From the NCBI RefSeq assembly GCF_001298525.1, contig NZ_CP012678.1, positions 1,240,001 to 1,304,000 of the forward strand: a DNA stretch of 64,000 bases, written 5' to 3'. Of the stretch, positions 47,668-56,454 are shown in pieces. The stretch comes from Psychrobacter urativorans. GTDB taxonomy: Bacteria > Pseudomonadota > Gammaproteobacteria > Pseudomonadales > Moraxellaceae. The notes under the pieces are model-generated. The model saw only the letters and a program-made list of their open reading frames with translations. It had not been told where the DNA came from and did no database searches. A program made the position numbers and the translations under genes. How positions within the stretch are numbered: the stretch's first letter is position 1; every line of letters starts with the position of its first letter.

Positions 47668-48533
47668 AACTGTTTAAACAGCGTAAAAGCCGCCTAGAAA
47701 AAATAGCCGAAACCGAAGCATCATCAGCCGCCTTATCAAAAGATAGCCACATTAAATCGGATAACACTTCAAGCATACTTGCTGATATGCCTATTACTGA
47801 ACATTTAATTGAATTGCGCGCGCATTTAATCAAAATATGTGTTGCGGTTCTTATTATATTTTTGGCATTGGTAGGTTTTTCTCGCGAGCTATATAACTTC
47901 TTATCTGACCCACTGGTCGCGCAGTTACCTGCCAATTCGACCATGATTGCAACCGATATCACCTCAAACTTTATGGCACCTATTCGGCTGACTATATTTG
48001 TTGCGGCATTTGTGGCAATGCCATATATCTTGTACCAAATTTGGTCGTTTGTCGCACCTGCCTTATATAAGAAAGAAAAGAAAATCGCCATTCCATTGCT
48101 ATTATCTTCAATATTTTTATTTTATTCAGGTATCGCTTTCGCCTACTTTGTTGTTCTAAAAGGGGTGCTGAAATTTTTTATTATGTTTGCCCCGCAAAAC
48201 GTCGTGCCTATGACGGATATCGACAGCTATCTCAGCTTTGCATTAAAGTTATTTATGGTATTTGGGCTGACTTTTGAGATTCCTGTAGTGACATTGCTCT
48301 TGATATTGGTCGGTTTTGTCTCCATTCAGAGTCTCAAGGACAAACGCCGCTATATTATTGTGGGTTGTTTTGGGGTTGCAGCCATAGTGACACCGCCCGA
48401 TGGTGTGTCGATGTTGATGTTGGCGATTCCGATGTGGTTGTTATTTGAGTTGGGCTTATTATTTGCACAATTATTGATTAAAGAAGAGTCAAAAACCACT
48501 TTAGTAGCAGAGCATAACGTGACAGATAATTAA
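47664..48533 (+). CDS. tatC: Sec-independent translocase subunit TatC
   Basis: 289-residue six-helix membrane protein that recognises twin-arginine signals. MPITEHLIELRAHLIK after a variable, charged 33-residue N-terminal tail is the family entry. The first periplasmic loop with SNFMAPIRLTIF, YQIWSFVAPALYKKEKK, and the C-terminal helices with FEIPVVTLLLILVGF and ATPPDGVSMLMLAIPMWLLFE-type sequence follow. Its ATG overlaps the tatB stop, indicating translational coupling. A terminator follows. Confidence 0.96.
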   Translation: MKLFKQRKSRLEKIAETEASSAALSKDSHIKSDNTSSILADMPITEHLIELRAHLIKICVAVLIIFLALVGFSRELYNFLSDPLVAQLPANSTMIATDITSNFMAPIRLTIFVAAFVAMPYILYQIWSFVAPALYKKEKKIAIPLLLSSIFLFYSGIAFAYFVVLKGVLKFFIMFAPQNVVPMTDIDSYLSFALKLFMVFGLTFEIPVVTLLLILVGFVSIQSLKDKRRYIIVGCFGVAAIVTPPDGVSMLMLAIPMWLLFELGLLFAQLLIKEESKTTLVAEHNVTDN

Positions 48534-48562
48534 TTATTTAGTGAGTCATGCCAACACCATTC

Positions 48563-48590
48563 AGCCATTGTCTATGCAGTGGCTTTTTTT
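48563..48590 (+). terminator. terminator after tatC
   Basis: AGCCATTG pairs with CAGTGGCT (one G-T pair) around TCTATG, followed by seven T. It lies 30 bp after the tatC stop and closes the hisIE-tat transcription unit. Confidence 0.85.
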
Positions 48591-48637
48591 ACCCCCAATA
48601 CTTTATTATCTTGTCTTCGTATTTTAGGTAGCTTTTT

Positions 48638-50134
48638 ATGTCTGCATCTATGCCCGCTTATATGAGCCATCCCACAGACGAACAACTTGCTGCGCTGAAT
48701 ATGGCGATGGATCACAAGTCATTTAAAGTGGTCGCCTATGCCGGTGCAGGTAAAACCACGACCTTAAAATTGATTGGCGAGCGGCTGCGCGGGCGTGGTT
48801 TATATTTGGCATTTAATAAAGCGATTGCTAATGATGCGCGGCAAAAATTCCCCGGTCATGTTGATTGTCGTACTTTTCACTCGCTCGCCTATCGCCACGT
48901 GCCGCGTGATATTACCGCCAAATTATCTTTGCCGCGCTTTTCACCCAAACGCTTGGGCGATGATTTAGGCTTGCAGCCAGTGCAAGTACGCCGAAAAATG
49001 GACGGGGTTAATAAGTACGTTACTTTAACGCCTGCCCGATTGGCACGTTTTGTCAGTGATGCGGTCAGTCATTTTTGTAGCACGCATGCCAGTTATCCAG
49101 CGCCACGTCATATTGAGTTCCCAAAATGGTTGGACAGCTCTGACGGCGAACAATTGCGCGAAATGCTCTATCCTGCCGTTGAGCAGCGTTGGCTACAGTC
49201 CATTGATGCGCGTCATCCGGCGGGTATCGGTCATGATATTTACCTAAAATTATGGGCATTGTCGAAACCCAGTATTCCCGCTGACTTTATCTTATTTGAT
49301 GAAGCGCAAGATGCCGACCCGTTAATGATGGGGATTTTAACTCAGCAATCTAAGCAAGTGATTTATGTTGGTGATGCCCATCAGCAGATTTATGAGTGGC
49401 GCGGCGCGGTCAATGCGATGAAAAAATTGCCACTACCGCAAACCTTATTGACCCAATCCTTTCGCTTTGGTGAGCCAATTGCGGAGATTGCCAACACGCT
49501 ATTAAAGGCACTACAAGAAGATGTGCCACTGATTGGCAATCCTGCGAAGCACTCGTCGACTGATAAAGGGTTGGTACACAGTAAAAAAGATGCCATTCTC
49601 TGCCGTACCAATGCGGCGGCGATGTCGCAATTATTAACCGGATTAAAGTTAGGGCACCGCGTGGCATTGCAAGCGGATACCGAGCGGATGCTTAAATTTT
49701 GCCAAGCCGCGGAGAATTTAAAGCATGGCAAATCAGCATATGGTGTACCGGAACTGGCATATTTTTATAATTGGGCGGACGTACAAGAATATGCGGAAAC
49801 TAATGAAGGCAGCGACTTAAAAACGCTGGTTAAATTGGTTGATGACCATGGCACCAATGTGTTGAGCAAAGCGGTAAACAGCTTAACCAGTATTGAAAAT
49901 GCCGACTATGTTATCTCGACCGCGCATAAAGCAAAAGGTCTTGAATGGGGACGCGTGCAGCTCGATGATGATTTTTATTATGATGTGACGACTAATGGTA
50001 TTAAAATCAGTCCTGAAGAACTGCGTTTGCTATATGTTGCTTGCACACGAGCGCAGGTCAATTTAGATATTGCCAATATTCAACCCTTAATATCAGGATT
50101 GCAGGCAGGAAAAAAGGTAATTTATGGCAGCTAG
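48638..50134 (+). CDS. FBH1-like UvrD-family superfamily 1 helicase
   Basis: 498-residue SF1A helicase. Motif I is AGAGKTT at 35-41, and motif Ia with YLAFNKAIANDARQKF and RTFHSLAYRHV resembles FBH1 (the F-box helicase) more than UvrD. Motif II is LFDEAQDADP at 219-228, motif III VGDAHQQIYEWRGA, motif IV TQSFRFGEPIA, motif V ISTAHKAKGLEW, and motif VI LLYVACTRAQVNLDI. It lacks the large 1B/2B insertions of UvrD/Rep, which explains its short length. FBH1 strips recombinase from DNA; a comparable role here is only inferred. Its last 11 bp overlap dusC. Confidence 0.86.
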   Translation: MSASMPAYMSHPTDEQLAALNMAMDHKSFKVVAYAGAGKTTTLKLIGERLRGRGLYLAFNKAIANDARQKFPGHVDCRTFHSLAYRHVPRDITAKLSLPRFSPKRLGDDLGLQPVQVRRKMDGVNKYVTLTPARLARFVSDAVSHFCSTHASYPAPRHIEFPKWLDSSDGEQLREMLYPAVEQRWLQSIDARHPAGIGHDIYLKLWALSKPSIPADFILFDEAQDADPLMMGILTQQSKQVIYVGDAHQQIYEWRGAVNAMKKLPLPQTLLTQSFRFGEPIAEIANTLLKALQEDVPLIGNPAKHSSTDKGLVHSKKDAILCRTNAAAMSQLLTGLKLGHRVALQADTERMLKFCQAAENLKHGKSAYGVPELAYFYNWADVQEYAETNEGSDLKTLVKLVDDHGTNVLSKAVNSLTSIENADYVISTAHKAKGLEWGRVQLDDDFYYDVTTNGIKISPEELRLLYVACTRAQVNLDIANIQPLISGLQAGKKVIYGS

Positions 50135-51152
50135 TATAATAAATAACCGGCAACCTATCGCCGCCGTACAACAATTTTTTGCTCATCCTGTACGCTTACT
50201 TGCCCCCATGGAAGGTTTAAGCGATCCGTTAATGCGCCAAATACTCACGCAAATCGCCCATAATTTGGGTCGCCCTTATGATTGGTCGGTCAGTGAGTTT
50301 ATTCGCGTGACCCAACATCTGCTACCCGCGCATGTATTTTATAAATATGTGCCAGAGCTACATAATGATGCCAAAACATCTTCTGGCACGCCCATTCATA
50401 TTCAACTATTAGGCAGCGACGCGCAGCTGATGGCAGAAAATGCCGCTTATGCTTGTGAGCTTGGTGCGCCTGCCATTGATATTAACTTTGGTTGTCCTGC
50501 TAAGTCAGTGAATAACCACCGAGGCGGCTCGGTTTTGCTAGATGAGCCTGCGGTGCTGTATGAAATTATCAGTGCTGTCCGCCAAGCTGTTCCTGCCCAT
50601 ATTCCTGTGTCGGCAAAAATTCGTTTGGGCTATACCGATACGTCTAAAATGGACGATATTCGTGGGGCAATTGCCGATAGTGGCGCTGATTGGCTGACCA
50701 TTCATGCGCGAACCAAAACGCAAGGTTATAAACCGCCTGCTTATTGGGATAAAATCCAAGCATTTAATACCCTTGCTATTCCAGTGATTGCCAATGGTGA
50801 AATTTGGACCACAGAGCAAGCACAGTCCTGTATGCAGCAGTCGGGTACGGCTCATTTAATGCTGGGGCGCGGGGCGGTGACGCGTCCAGATTTGATTGCA
50901 CAAGTGGATAAAAATTACGCATTAGATAATGACGCGCATAATACGACCTTATCTTGGCAGGCATTAATACCGCATCAAATCGACTTTTTACACGGCGAAG
51001 CGAAAAACGATATCGTTCTTATCGGACGCTATAAACAATGGCTGGCGATGCTGACTAAAGGCTATCCTGAAGCGCAAGCATTGTGGCAAGATATTAAACG
51101 TGAAAAAGATAAAGCGACTATTATCAAGGCGCTACAGTGCAGTATGCTTTAA
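50124..51152 (+). CDS. dusC: tRNA-dihydrouridine(16) synthase
   Basis: 342-residue flavoenzyme reducing uridine to dihydrouridine in tRNA. The TIM barrel opens with RLLAPMEGLSDPLMRQIL, and FIRVTQHLLPAHVF and PELHNDAKTSSGTPIHIQLLG follow as in E. coli DusC. Catalytic Cys124 lies in NFGCPAKSVN. VIANGEIW and HARTKTQGYKP are FMN/RNA-contact segments. The C-terminal helical domain includes GRYKQWLAMLTKGYPEA, which supports the DusC rather than DusA/B branch. It starts inside the end of the helicase gene, behind AAAAAAGGT, so the two are likely coupled. Confidence 0.92.
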   Translation: MAASIINNRQPIAAVQQFFAHPVRLLAPMEGLSDPLMRQILTQIAHNLGRPYDWSVSEFIRVTQHLLPAHVFYKYVPELHNDAKTSSGTPIHIQLLGSDAQLMAENAAYACELGAPAIDINFGCPAKSVNNHRGGSVLLDEPAVLYEIISAVRQAVPAHIPVSAKIRLGYTDTSKMDDIRGAIADSGADWLTIHARTKTQGYKPPAYWDKIQAFNTLAIPVIANGEIWTTEQAQSCMQQSGTAHLMLGRGAVTRPDLIAQVDKNYALDNDAHNTTLSWQALIPHQIDFLHGEAKNDIVLIGRYKQWLAMLTKGYPEAQALWQDIKREKDKATIIKALQCSML

Positions 51153-51184
51153 CAATAGTCGCTTTTATGATAAAAATAGCAATA

Positions 51185-51610
51185 TTAAGCGCTAATTCGA
51201 ATCGCTAAATAAAATAACATCAAACTACACGCCATTGATAATACCCAAAGTATTGAGCGAAACAGGGCTAAATTGGTGATATACGCGACGCAATAGCCCA
51301 TACGGATAATGACATACAGCCATGCCAGCTTATTAATAACAGGTTGCGGCACAAAGAATAGCATCGCGACCAATACTGCCGCCAAAAATATCGGCAACGT
51401 CTCATAACTGTTTTGTTGCGCGGCATTAGCTCGTGATGCTGCGCCAGTGGTACGCTGCAAAAAATCACGTGGATGCGCGTTATCTGCCAAGTGAAAGCCG
51501 CCTAGCACTTTAGCCAACATCGCCATGAACAGTGGTAATAAGCTCGCGACTACCATTGCCCAAATCGCTGCCGCTATCGTATCAGGAATTAAGCTAAATA
51601 GTGCACTCAT
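51185..51610 (-). CDS. MAPEG-family membrane protein
   Basis: 141-residue protein with four hydrophobic segments, the topology of MAPEG (membrane-associated eicosanoid/glutathione metabolism) proteins. The family features RTTGAASRANAAQQNSYE-type sequence after the first loop (Arg/Asn/Glu contacts for glutathione) and LYVIIRMGYCVAYI are visible. Bacterial members are mostly uncharacterised; glutathione transferase activity is possible. It is 14 bp downstream of the OsmC gene on the same strand, so the two probably form an operon. Confidence 0.87.
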   Translation of the reverse strand: MSALFSLIPDTIAAAIWAMVVASLLPLFMAMLAKVLGGFHLADNAHPRDFLQRTTGAASRANAAQQNSYETLPIFLAAVLVAMLFFVPQPVINKLAWLYVIIRMGYCVAYITNLALFRSILWVLSMACSLMLFYLAIRISA

Positions 51611-51624
51611 CAGTATTTTTGCCC

Positions 51625-52038
51625 CTAGCCTGCGATAATTTCATAATCATGAGTCACATTCACCCCACCATTCGCCAACATACGACTCGCTGAGCAGTAT
51701 TTTTCGGCTGATAAATGAATCGCCCTTTCAACCTGTTTTTCTGCAATATCGTTACCCGTCACCACAAAATGCAGATGAATATCGGTATAAACTGCTGGCA
51801 CGGTTTCAGCGCGTTGGGCAGTTAGCTCGCAGCGTACCCCTTGCACATCTTGACGCGACTTTTGCAAAATCCCCACCACATCATAACTGGCACAGCCACC
51901 AAGTCCGAGCAAAATCAGCTCCATAGGGCTTGCGCCTTTTTCTTTATCCGCATCAATCTGCACGTTATGTCCTGATGGCGACACGCCCATAAAAGCTTTA
52001 TTTTCCTGCCATGTGACGCTTGCTGTTGATTCTGCCAT
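51625..52038 (-). CDS. OsmC-family peroxiredoxin-like protein
   Basis: 137-residue OsmC/Ohr-superfamily protein that probably reduces organic hydroperoxides. The two catalytic cysteines are in LGGCASYDVV (about 50-59) and KYCSASRML (about 112-120). The start at 52038 follows AGGATAAG; a GTG two codons earlier is less likely. It resembles the YhfA/general OsmC branch rather than Ohr. It sits 14 bp upstream of the MAPEG gene, a pairing that fits peroxide or electrophile handling. Confidence 0.88.
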   Translation of the reverse strand: MAESTASVTWQENKAFMGVSPSGHNVQIDADKEKGASPMELILLGLGGCASYDVVGILQKSRQDVQGVRCELTAQRAETVPAVYTDIHLHFVVTGNDIAEKQVERAIHLSAEKYCSASRMLANGGVNVTHDYEIIAG

Positions 52039-52044
52039 GAGCAC

Positions 52045-52479
52045 TTATCCTTATTTTCAATTTATTATAAATAATTTTTTATATGCTTGGATTAATATTA
52101 CTTCGCTAGTGTAGCACAAGCTAAAACGCGATTTTATAGCGTAAGTGTCATTGGTTGTCATACCCAATCTTACCTTTTTCAAGCCTACTGAATAACGTCA
52201 GTCATTCCTCATTTGTTTATTAAATTTTATTAGTGAATTAGCCCACTAAAAAATCAATGTAAGTAATTGATTATTAAAGGTTAAATTTGTGAAACATTTT
52301 ATAGCAAAATACTGTTACACATTTAGTCTTTTTCTTGGTTTAATAATGGCAATGAATCTTATTTTAATAAGGTATCGATAACAGTCGCCCGCTACTATCA
52401 GGCACTCTATAATAACTATGACTGGTGTATCAACACTCTATTGAAATGAGCGGTTTAAAATAATTGGAAAGGTTGAGTC
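52045..52479. other. intergenic region between the OsmC gene and rppH
   Basis: Divergent 435-bp gap. It is AT-rich and should contain both promoters, but I see no confident promoter pair, hairpin, repeat or open frame. Confidence 0.5.
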
Positions 52480-53001
52480 ATGATAGATGCAGACGGCTTT
52501 CGTGCCAATGTCGGCATCATTTTGGCAAATACACAAGGGCAAGTTCTGTGGGCAAAACGTCTTGGTCACGATGCTTGGCAGTTCCCCCAAGGTGGTATTG
52601 ACCGCGGCGAGACGCCAATGGATGCGATGTATCGTGAGCTCTGGGAAGAGGTCGGGCTATATCCGCGCCACGTGGACTTATTGGCGGTGACGCAAGATTG
52701 GTTACGCTACCGTCTACCAAAGCGTTACGTGCGTCATGGACAATATCCTTTGTGTATTGGGCAAAAACAGAAATGGTTTTTGCTGCGCTTAGATGAGGCA
52801 AACACGCAACATATCCGCTTCGATGCGGGTAAACCTGAGTTTGACCACTGGCAATGGGTCAGTTATTGGTATCCCATTGGACAAGTGATTCACTTTAAAC
52901 GCGGGGTATATCAGCGTGCACTGCAAGAGTTGGCGCGCGAGCTGCCTCTCAAGCAAGAGCTAATTATCCCTGAACAGAATAATCATTTAATTCAGTTCTG
53001 A
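52480..53001 (+). CDS. rppH: RNA pyrophosphohydrolase
   Basis: 173-residue Nudix hydrolase that removes pyrophosphate from the 5' end of mRNA and so starts decay by RNase [18 protein letters not shown] is the RppH N-terminus, and the Nudix box is at residues 38-60 ([23 protein letters not shown] in part), with the G-x5-E-x7-REU-x-EE pattern intact. [11 protein letters not shown] and the Phe/Trp-rich [12 protein letters not shown] are family segments. The length matches E. coli (176). GGAAAGG precedes the ATG. Confidence 0.95.
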   Translation: MIDADGFRANVGIILANTQGQVLWAKRLGHDAWQFPQGGIDRGETPMDAMYRELWEEVGLYPRHVDLLAVTQDWLRYRLPKRYVRHGQYPLCIGQKQKWFLLRLDEANTQHIRFDAGKPEFDHWQWVSYWYPIGQVIHFKRGVYQRALQELARELPLKQELIIPEQNNHLIQF

Positions 53002-53004
53002 TGT

Positions 53005-53046
53005 TTTCAATAGTTCTGTTTCAATAGTTCTGTTTCAATAGTTCTG
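53005..53046 (+). repeat. 14-bp exact tandem repeat, three copies, just after the rppH stop
   Basis: TTTCAATAGTTCTG occurs three times without change, at 53005-53018, 53019-53032 and 53033-53046, starting 3 bp after the stop codon. The end of rppH itself (TTCAGTTCTGA) resembles the unit. Each unit contains TAG; because 14 is not a multiple of 3, the copies place a stop in all three frames. Confidence 0.95.
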
Positions 53047-53072
53047 TACTGTTAGATTTTATTCTACAATGC

Positions 53073-53108
53073 AAAAAGCCTGTATTTAAGCGATACAGGC
53101 TTTTTTTT
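53073..53108. terminator. bidirectional terminator between rppH and the alcohol dehydrogenase gene
   Basis: AAAAAGCCTGTAT pairs with ATACAGGCTTTTT around a 7-nt loop, with T runs on both strands. Confidence 0.93.
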
Positions 53109-53151
53109 GGTTAACTTTTACGTCGGTGATATAGGGGCGATATAGAAATAA

Positions 53152-54246
53152 CTAGGGTTTAATAGCGATTTTTAATACGCCATCACGTTGATGCATAAAT
53201 AAGTCATAGGCTTCGACGATGTCATCTAAAGCATAAGTATGGGTCACCATTTCTGACAAATCCACCCGTCCTGTTTCGATGACATTCATTAAACGGCGCA
53301 TGCGCTCTTTACCACCGGGACATAAAGCAGTGCGAATCGTGTGGTCACCGAGACCTGAGGCAAAGTGTGCCATGGGAATGGTTAAATCTTCTGAATAAAC
53401 TCCAAGACTAGATAGCGTGCCACCCGGTTTTAATACTTTCAGCGCCTGCTCAAAGGTAGTTTTTAAACCCAACGCTTCGATACTACTATCAACGCCGCGA
53501 CCGCCAGTGAGTTTTAATACTTCATCGACCACATCGACTTCGTTAAAGTTAAGGGTAATATCTGCGCCCATTTTTTTTGCCATGGCTAAGCGGCTATTGT
53601 TACCGTCAATGGCGATAATGGTCGAAGCACCTTTGAGCCTTGCTCCGGCAGTGGCACATAAGCCAATTGGACCTTGCGCGAATACCGCAACGATATCACC
53701 GATTTTAATATTGGCATTTTCCGCCCCTTTAAAGCCAGTAGACATAATGTCGGGGCACATCAGCACTTGTTCATCGGTTAGCCCATCAGGCACAGGCGCG
53801 AGGTTAGCTTGAGCATCTGGCACTAGAACGTATTCGGCTTGCGTGCCATCAATGATATTACCAAAGCGCCAACCGCCCGTGGCTTTATAGCCATGACACG
53901 CGCACGTGCCGTCTGGCTGAATGTAGCCTCCATCTTGTGAGGGGAAACCGTCTTGACAAGCATACGAGCTAAAGCTGGGACAAATTGCGCCAGCGATAAC
54001 GCGTTGTCCTTCTTGGTAGCCTTGTACCGCTGAGCCTAGTTTTTCAATAATGCCTACTGGCTCATGACCTATCGTTAATCCTTTGGCAACAGGGTATTCC
54101 CCTTTATAAATATGAATATCCGTGCCACAAATAGTGGTTGTGGTAATTTTTAGTAAAGCATCATTCGGTCCTACATCCGGAATCCTTTTATCTACAATCT
54201 CAATTTTACCCGGCTCAATAAATATCAGTGATTTCATCATGTTCAT
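53152..54246 (-). CDS. zinc-dependent medium-chain alcohol dehydrogenase
   Basis: 364-residue NAD(P)-dependent dehydrogenase most like the secondary alcohol dehydrogenases of Clostridium and Thermoanaerobacter. Catalytic zinc ligands appear as Cys40 (TICGTD), His61-Glu62 (GHEPVG) and Asp166 (CPDIMSTG), as in that group. The nucleotide-binding site is AQGPIGLCATAGAR near 190-204, and an Asp (IAIDGNN) after the second strand suggests NAD. The segment where a structural zinc lobe lies has an unusual cysteine set (C89, C97, C115, C117). The start follows AAGGATTGTGAC. It is monocistronic; the substrate alcohol is unknown. Confidence 0.9.
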   Translation of the reverse strand: MNMMKSLIFIEPGKIEIVDKRIPDVGPNDALLKITTTTICGTDIHIYKGEYPVAKGLTIGHEPVGIIEKLGSAVQGYQEGQRVIAGAICPSFSSYACQDGFPSQDGGYIQPDGTCACHGYKATGGWRFGNIIDGTQAEYVLVPDAQANLAPVPDGLTDEQVLMCPDIMSTGFKGAENANIKIGDIVAVFAQGPIGLCATAGARLKGASTIIAIDGNNSRLAMAKKMGADITLNFNEVDVVDEVLKLTGGRGVDSSIEALGLKTTFEQALKVLKPGGTLSSLGVYSEDLTIPMAHFASGLGDHTIRTALCPGGKERMRRLMNVIETGRVDLSEMVTHTYALDDIVEAYDLFMHQRDGVLKIAIKP

Positions 54247-54456
54247 GTCACAATCCTTGTATGATCAGCATTAACTTAAATCGCATTAGATATTAATCGT
54301 AGGTTTTGATGCCCTACTCATTGAGTGTATGACATAAGAATAGCAATTCAAAGTAAAACCACACTTATTTTAGGGATTTTATATTAATCTAATGTGAATG
54401 GTAGAGGTTGATTATCCAATCAAAATTAACGACTTAAAATGAAATAAACTTGTTAT

Positions 54457-55281
54457 CTATTCATGCTGTGTATGCTGATACTCTCGACTGTTTAATTGCA
54501 AATGATATTTTTCTGACAAATTAATGGACTTCGAATCATAACTTACAGTCAAAATACTTTGAGTGCGTGTGCCATAAGTTGGCATGGTCGTCTCAATATT
54601 CGATAAAGCTATCGGCTCAATATAAATAGAAGACAATGCTTGTTCAATGGCAATGTCCAATCCTGTTTTGGGCAATTTATCTATGGGCGCTTTGGTAGTG
54701 TCTGACAAAGCTGCAAAGGCGGCATCTTGCCAATACTCAAAAGCACTATTTTCGCTTATTAATGGCAGGACTTCTTGGCGCAAACGGCTGCGCAGTCGTT
54801 CAGTTTTAAACCAGCTGTCTTCTGGCTGACCATTAGAAAATACATGCAACCCTGCATAAAGTGGCGTTGGCGCATGACCACGATTATTAACAATGACCGC
54901 TTGCTGTGTATCACCAATAATAAGGTTAAAACCTCCATAATCGAGCAGATTAATTTGGTGGGCAAATGCCATCGGACTTAAATGACTGGTTAAAAAGTCA
55001 GTCACTAACTCACCACGTGAACGCTCATTATCACTTGCCTGTGCGCCATCACGAAAATTTAACACGGCTACCCAGCGTCCGTTTTGATGGTGGTACGGTT
55101 GGATTTCTTGATGAATACCGAGCCATGTACCTCCGCTCTGCTCATCTCTTCCCGCAAAAATAGGCTTGTCCGTCCACTGATGCAGAGGTTCAGTCGGACG
55201 CTGCAAAAACTCATCGCGGTTAGACAATAGTATTAATGGCAACTCATCAAACAATTGCCAAGCGATGGCGACAATACACAT
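54457..55281 (-). CDS. NRDE-family protein (TANGO2-like)
   Basis: 274-residue protein of the NRDE family, homologous to human TANGO2. The protein starts with MCIVAIAW, with Cys2 positioned as an N-terminal nucleophile if Met1 is removed, then LLSNRDEFLQRPTEPLHQW carries the NRDE signature at 20-23. SGGTWLGI, WVAVLNFRDG, NRGHAPTPL and HVFSNG are further conserved segments. TANGO2-type proteins have been connected with haem or acyl-CoA handling; the bacterial role is not established. The start follows AAGGAGT. Confidence 0.9.
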   Translation of the reverse strand: MCIVAIAWQLFDELPLILLSNRDEFLQRPTEPLHQWTDKPIFAGRDEQSGGTWLGIHQEIQPYHHQNGRWVAVLNFRDGAQASDNERSRGELVTDFLTSHLSPMAFAHQINLLDYGGFNLIIGDTQQAVIVNNRGHAPTPLYAGLHVFSNGQPEDSWFKTERLRSRLRQEVLPLISENSAFEYWQDAAFAALSDTTKAPIDKLPKTGLDIAIEQALSSIYIEPIALSNIETTMPTYGTRTQSILTVSYDSKSINLSEKYHLQLNSREYQHTQHE

Positions 55282-55507
55282 AAAACTCCTTAGATTTCAG
55301 ACTTTCCAAAATTTCAATCTAAGATTTTAACACTAATTTATCTGTCTTTATTCTAGCGTTATTTTTGATTTCTTATCACTCAGACTTTATATAAACCACT
55401 ACTCAAAATCACTTGTGACACAAAACTGCATCCATAACGAGTGTATGCCTATGGGTTGATTTTTGCTATCATGAGCACCATTCCACAATCACTTTTATGA
55501 TGCCTTT

Positions 55508-56392
55508 ATGATGATTCATCCCCAGTTTGACCCTGTAGCCTTAGCGCTTGGACCTGTCGAGGTACATTGGTACGGCTTGATGTATTTATTAGCTTTTGCT
55601 GCGGCTTATGGTCTGGCATGGTATCGCAGCACCAAGCGTGATACGTGGTCGACGGATATGGTATCCGATTTGATATTTTACGGGGCGCTTGGGGTTATCT
55701 TAGGCGGTCGCATCGGTTATGTGCTGTTTTACCAATTTGGCGAGCTGTTGCAAAATCCAGCTTATCTGCTAAAGGTTTGGGAAGGCGGTATGTCCTTTCA
55801 CGGCGGATTTATTGGCGTAATGCTGGGTATGTGGCTTTTTGCGCGTAAGTATAAAAAATCGCCATTTGAAGTCTTTGATTTTGTAGTGCCCGTAGTGCCA
55901 ACGGGTCTATTATTTGGTCGTATCGGCAACTATATTAATGGTGAGCTGTGGGGACGAGTGTCAGATGGCGGCTATAATTGGCTGACTTATTTTCCGCAAG
56001 CCGCGGGCGTTGATATGCAGCAACTACAAGCTAATCCGGCGCTGCAAAATTTGATGCTAGAAGTAAATGGACAATATTTACTGCCTCGTCACCCATCACA
56101 ACTTTACGAAGCCTTCGCTGAAGGATTGTTATTGTTTATCTTTTTATGGTGGTATTCCTCAAAGCCACGTCCACGAATGGCAGTGACCGCTATCTTCTTA
56201 TTGGGCTATGGTCTGAGCCGCTTTATCATTGAGTTTTTCCGCCAGCCAGACGTTGACCAAGGTTTTATCCTTTTAGGATGGATGACAAAAGGGCAGCTAT
56301 TATCGGCACCGATGATTATTATTGGCTTCATCTTACTGATTTATGCCTATAAACGCGGTATCTACGATTGGGGTAAGCAAGGCGCTTATTAA
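55508..56392 (+). CDS. lgt: prolipoprotein diacylglyceryl transferase
   Basis: Inner-membrane enzyme doing the first step of lipoprotein maturation: transfer of diacylglycerol from phosphatidylglycerol to the lipobox cysteine. 294 residues with seven predicted helices. MSFHGGFIG (His98) and the signature GRIGNYINGELWGR at 137-150 are diagnostic, as is LPRHPSQLYEAFAEG. The start has two adjacent ATGs (55508, 55511). It is followed on the same strand by thyA and folA, a common gene order; only 62 bp separate it from thyA. Confidence 0.97.
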   Translation: MMIHPQFDPVALALGPVEVHWYGLMYLLAFAAAYGLAWYRSTKRDTWSTDMVSDLIFYGALGVILGGRIGYVLFYQFGELLQNPAYLLKVWEGGMSFHGGFIGVMLGMWLFARKYKKSPFEVFDFVVPVVPTGLLFGRIGNYINGELWGRVSDGGYNWLTYFPQAAGVDMQQLQANPALQNLMLEVNGQYLLPRHPSQLYEAFAEGLLLFIFLWWYSSKPRPRMAVTAIFLLGYGLSRFIIEFFRQPDVDQGFILLGWMTKGQLLSAPMIIIGFILLIYAYKRGIYDWGKQGAY

Positions 56393-56454
56393 ATTCTCAG
56401 TTTCGTTAAGCCTGATAGTAATAAAGCGTTGTAATAATATCAAAGAGCACTTTT

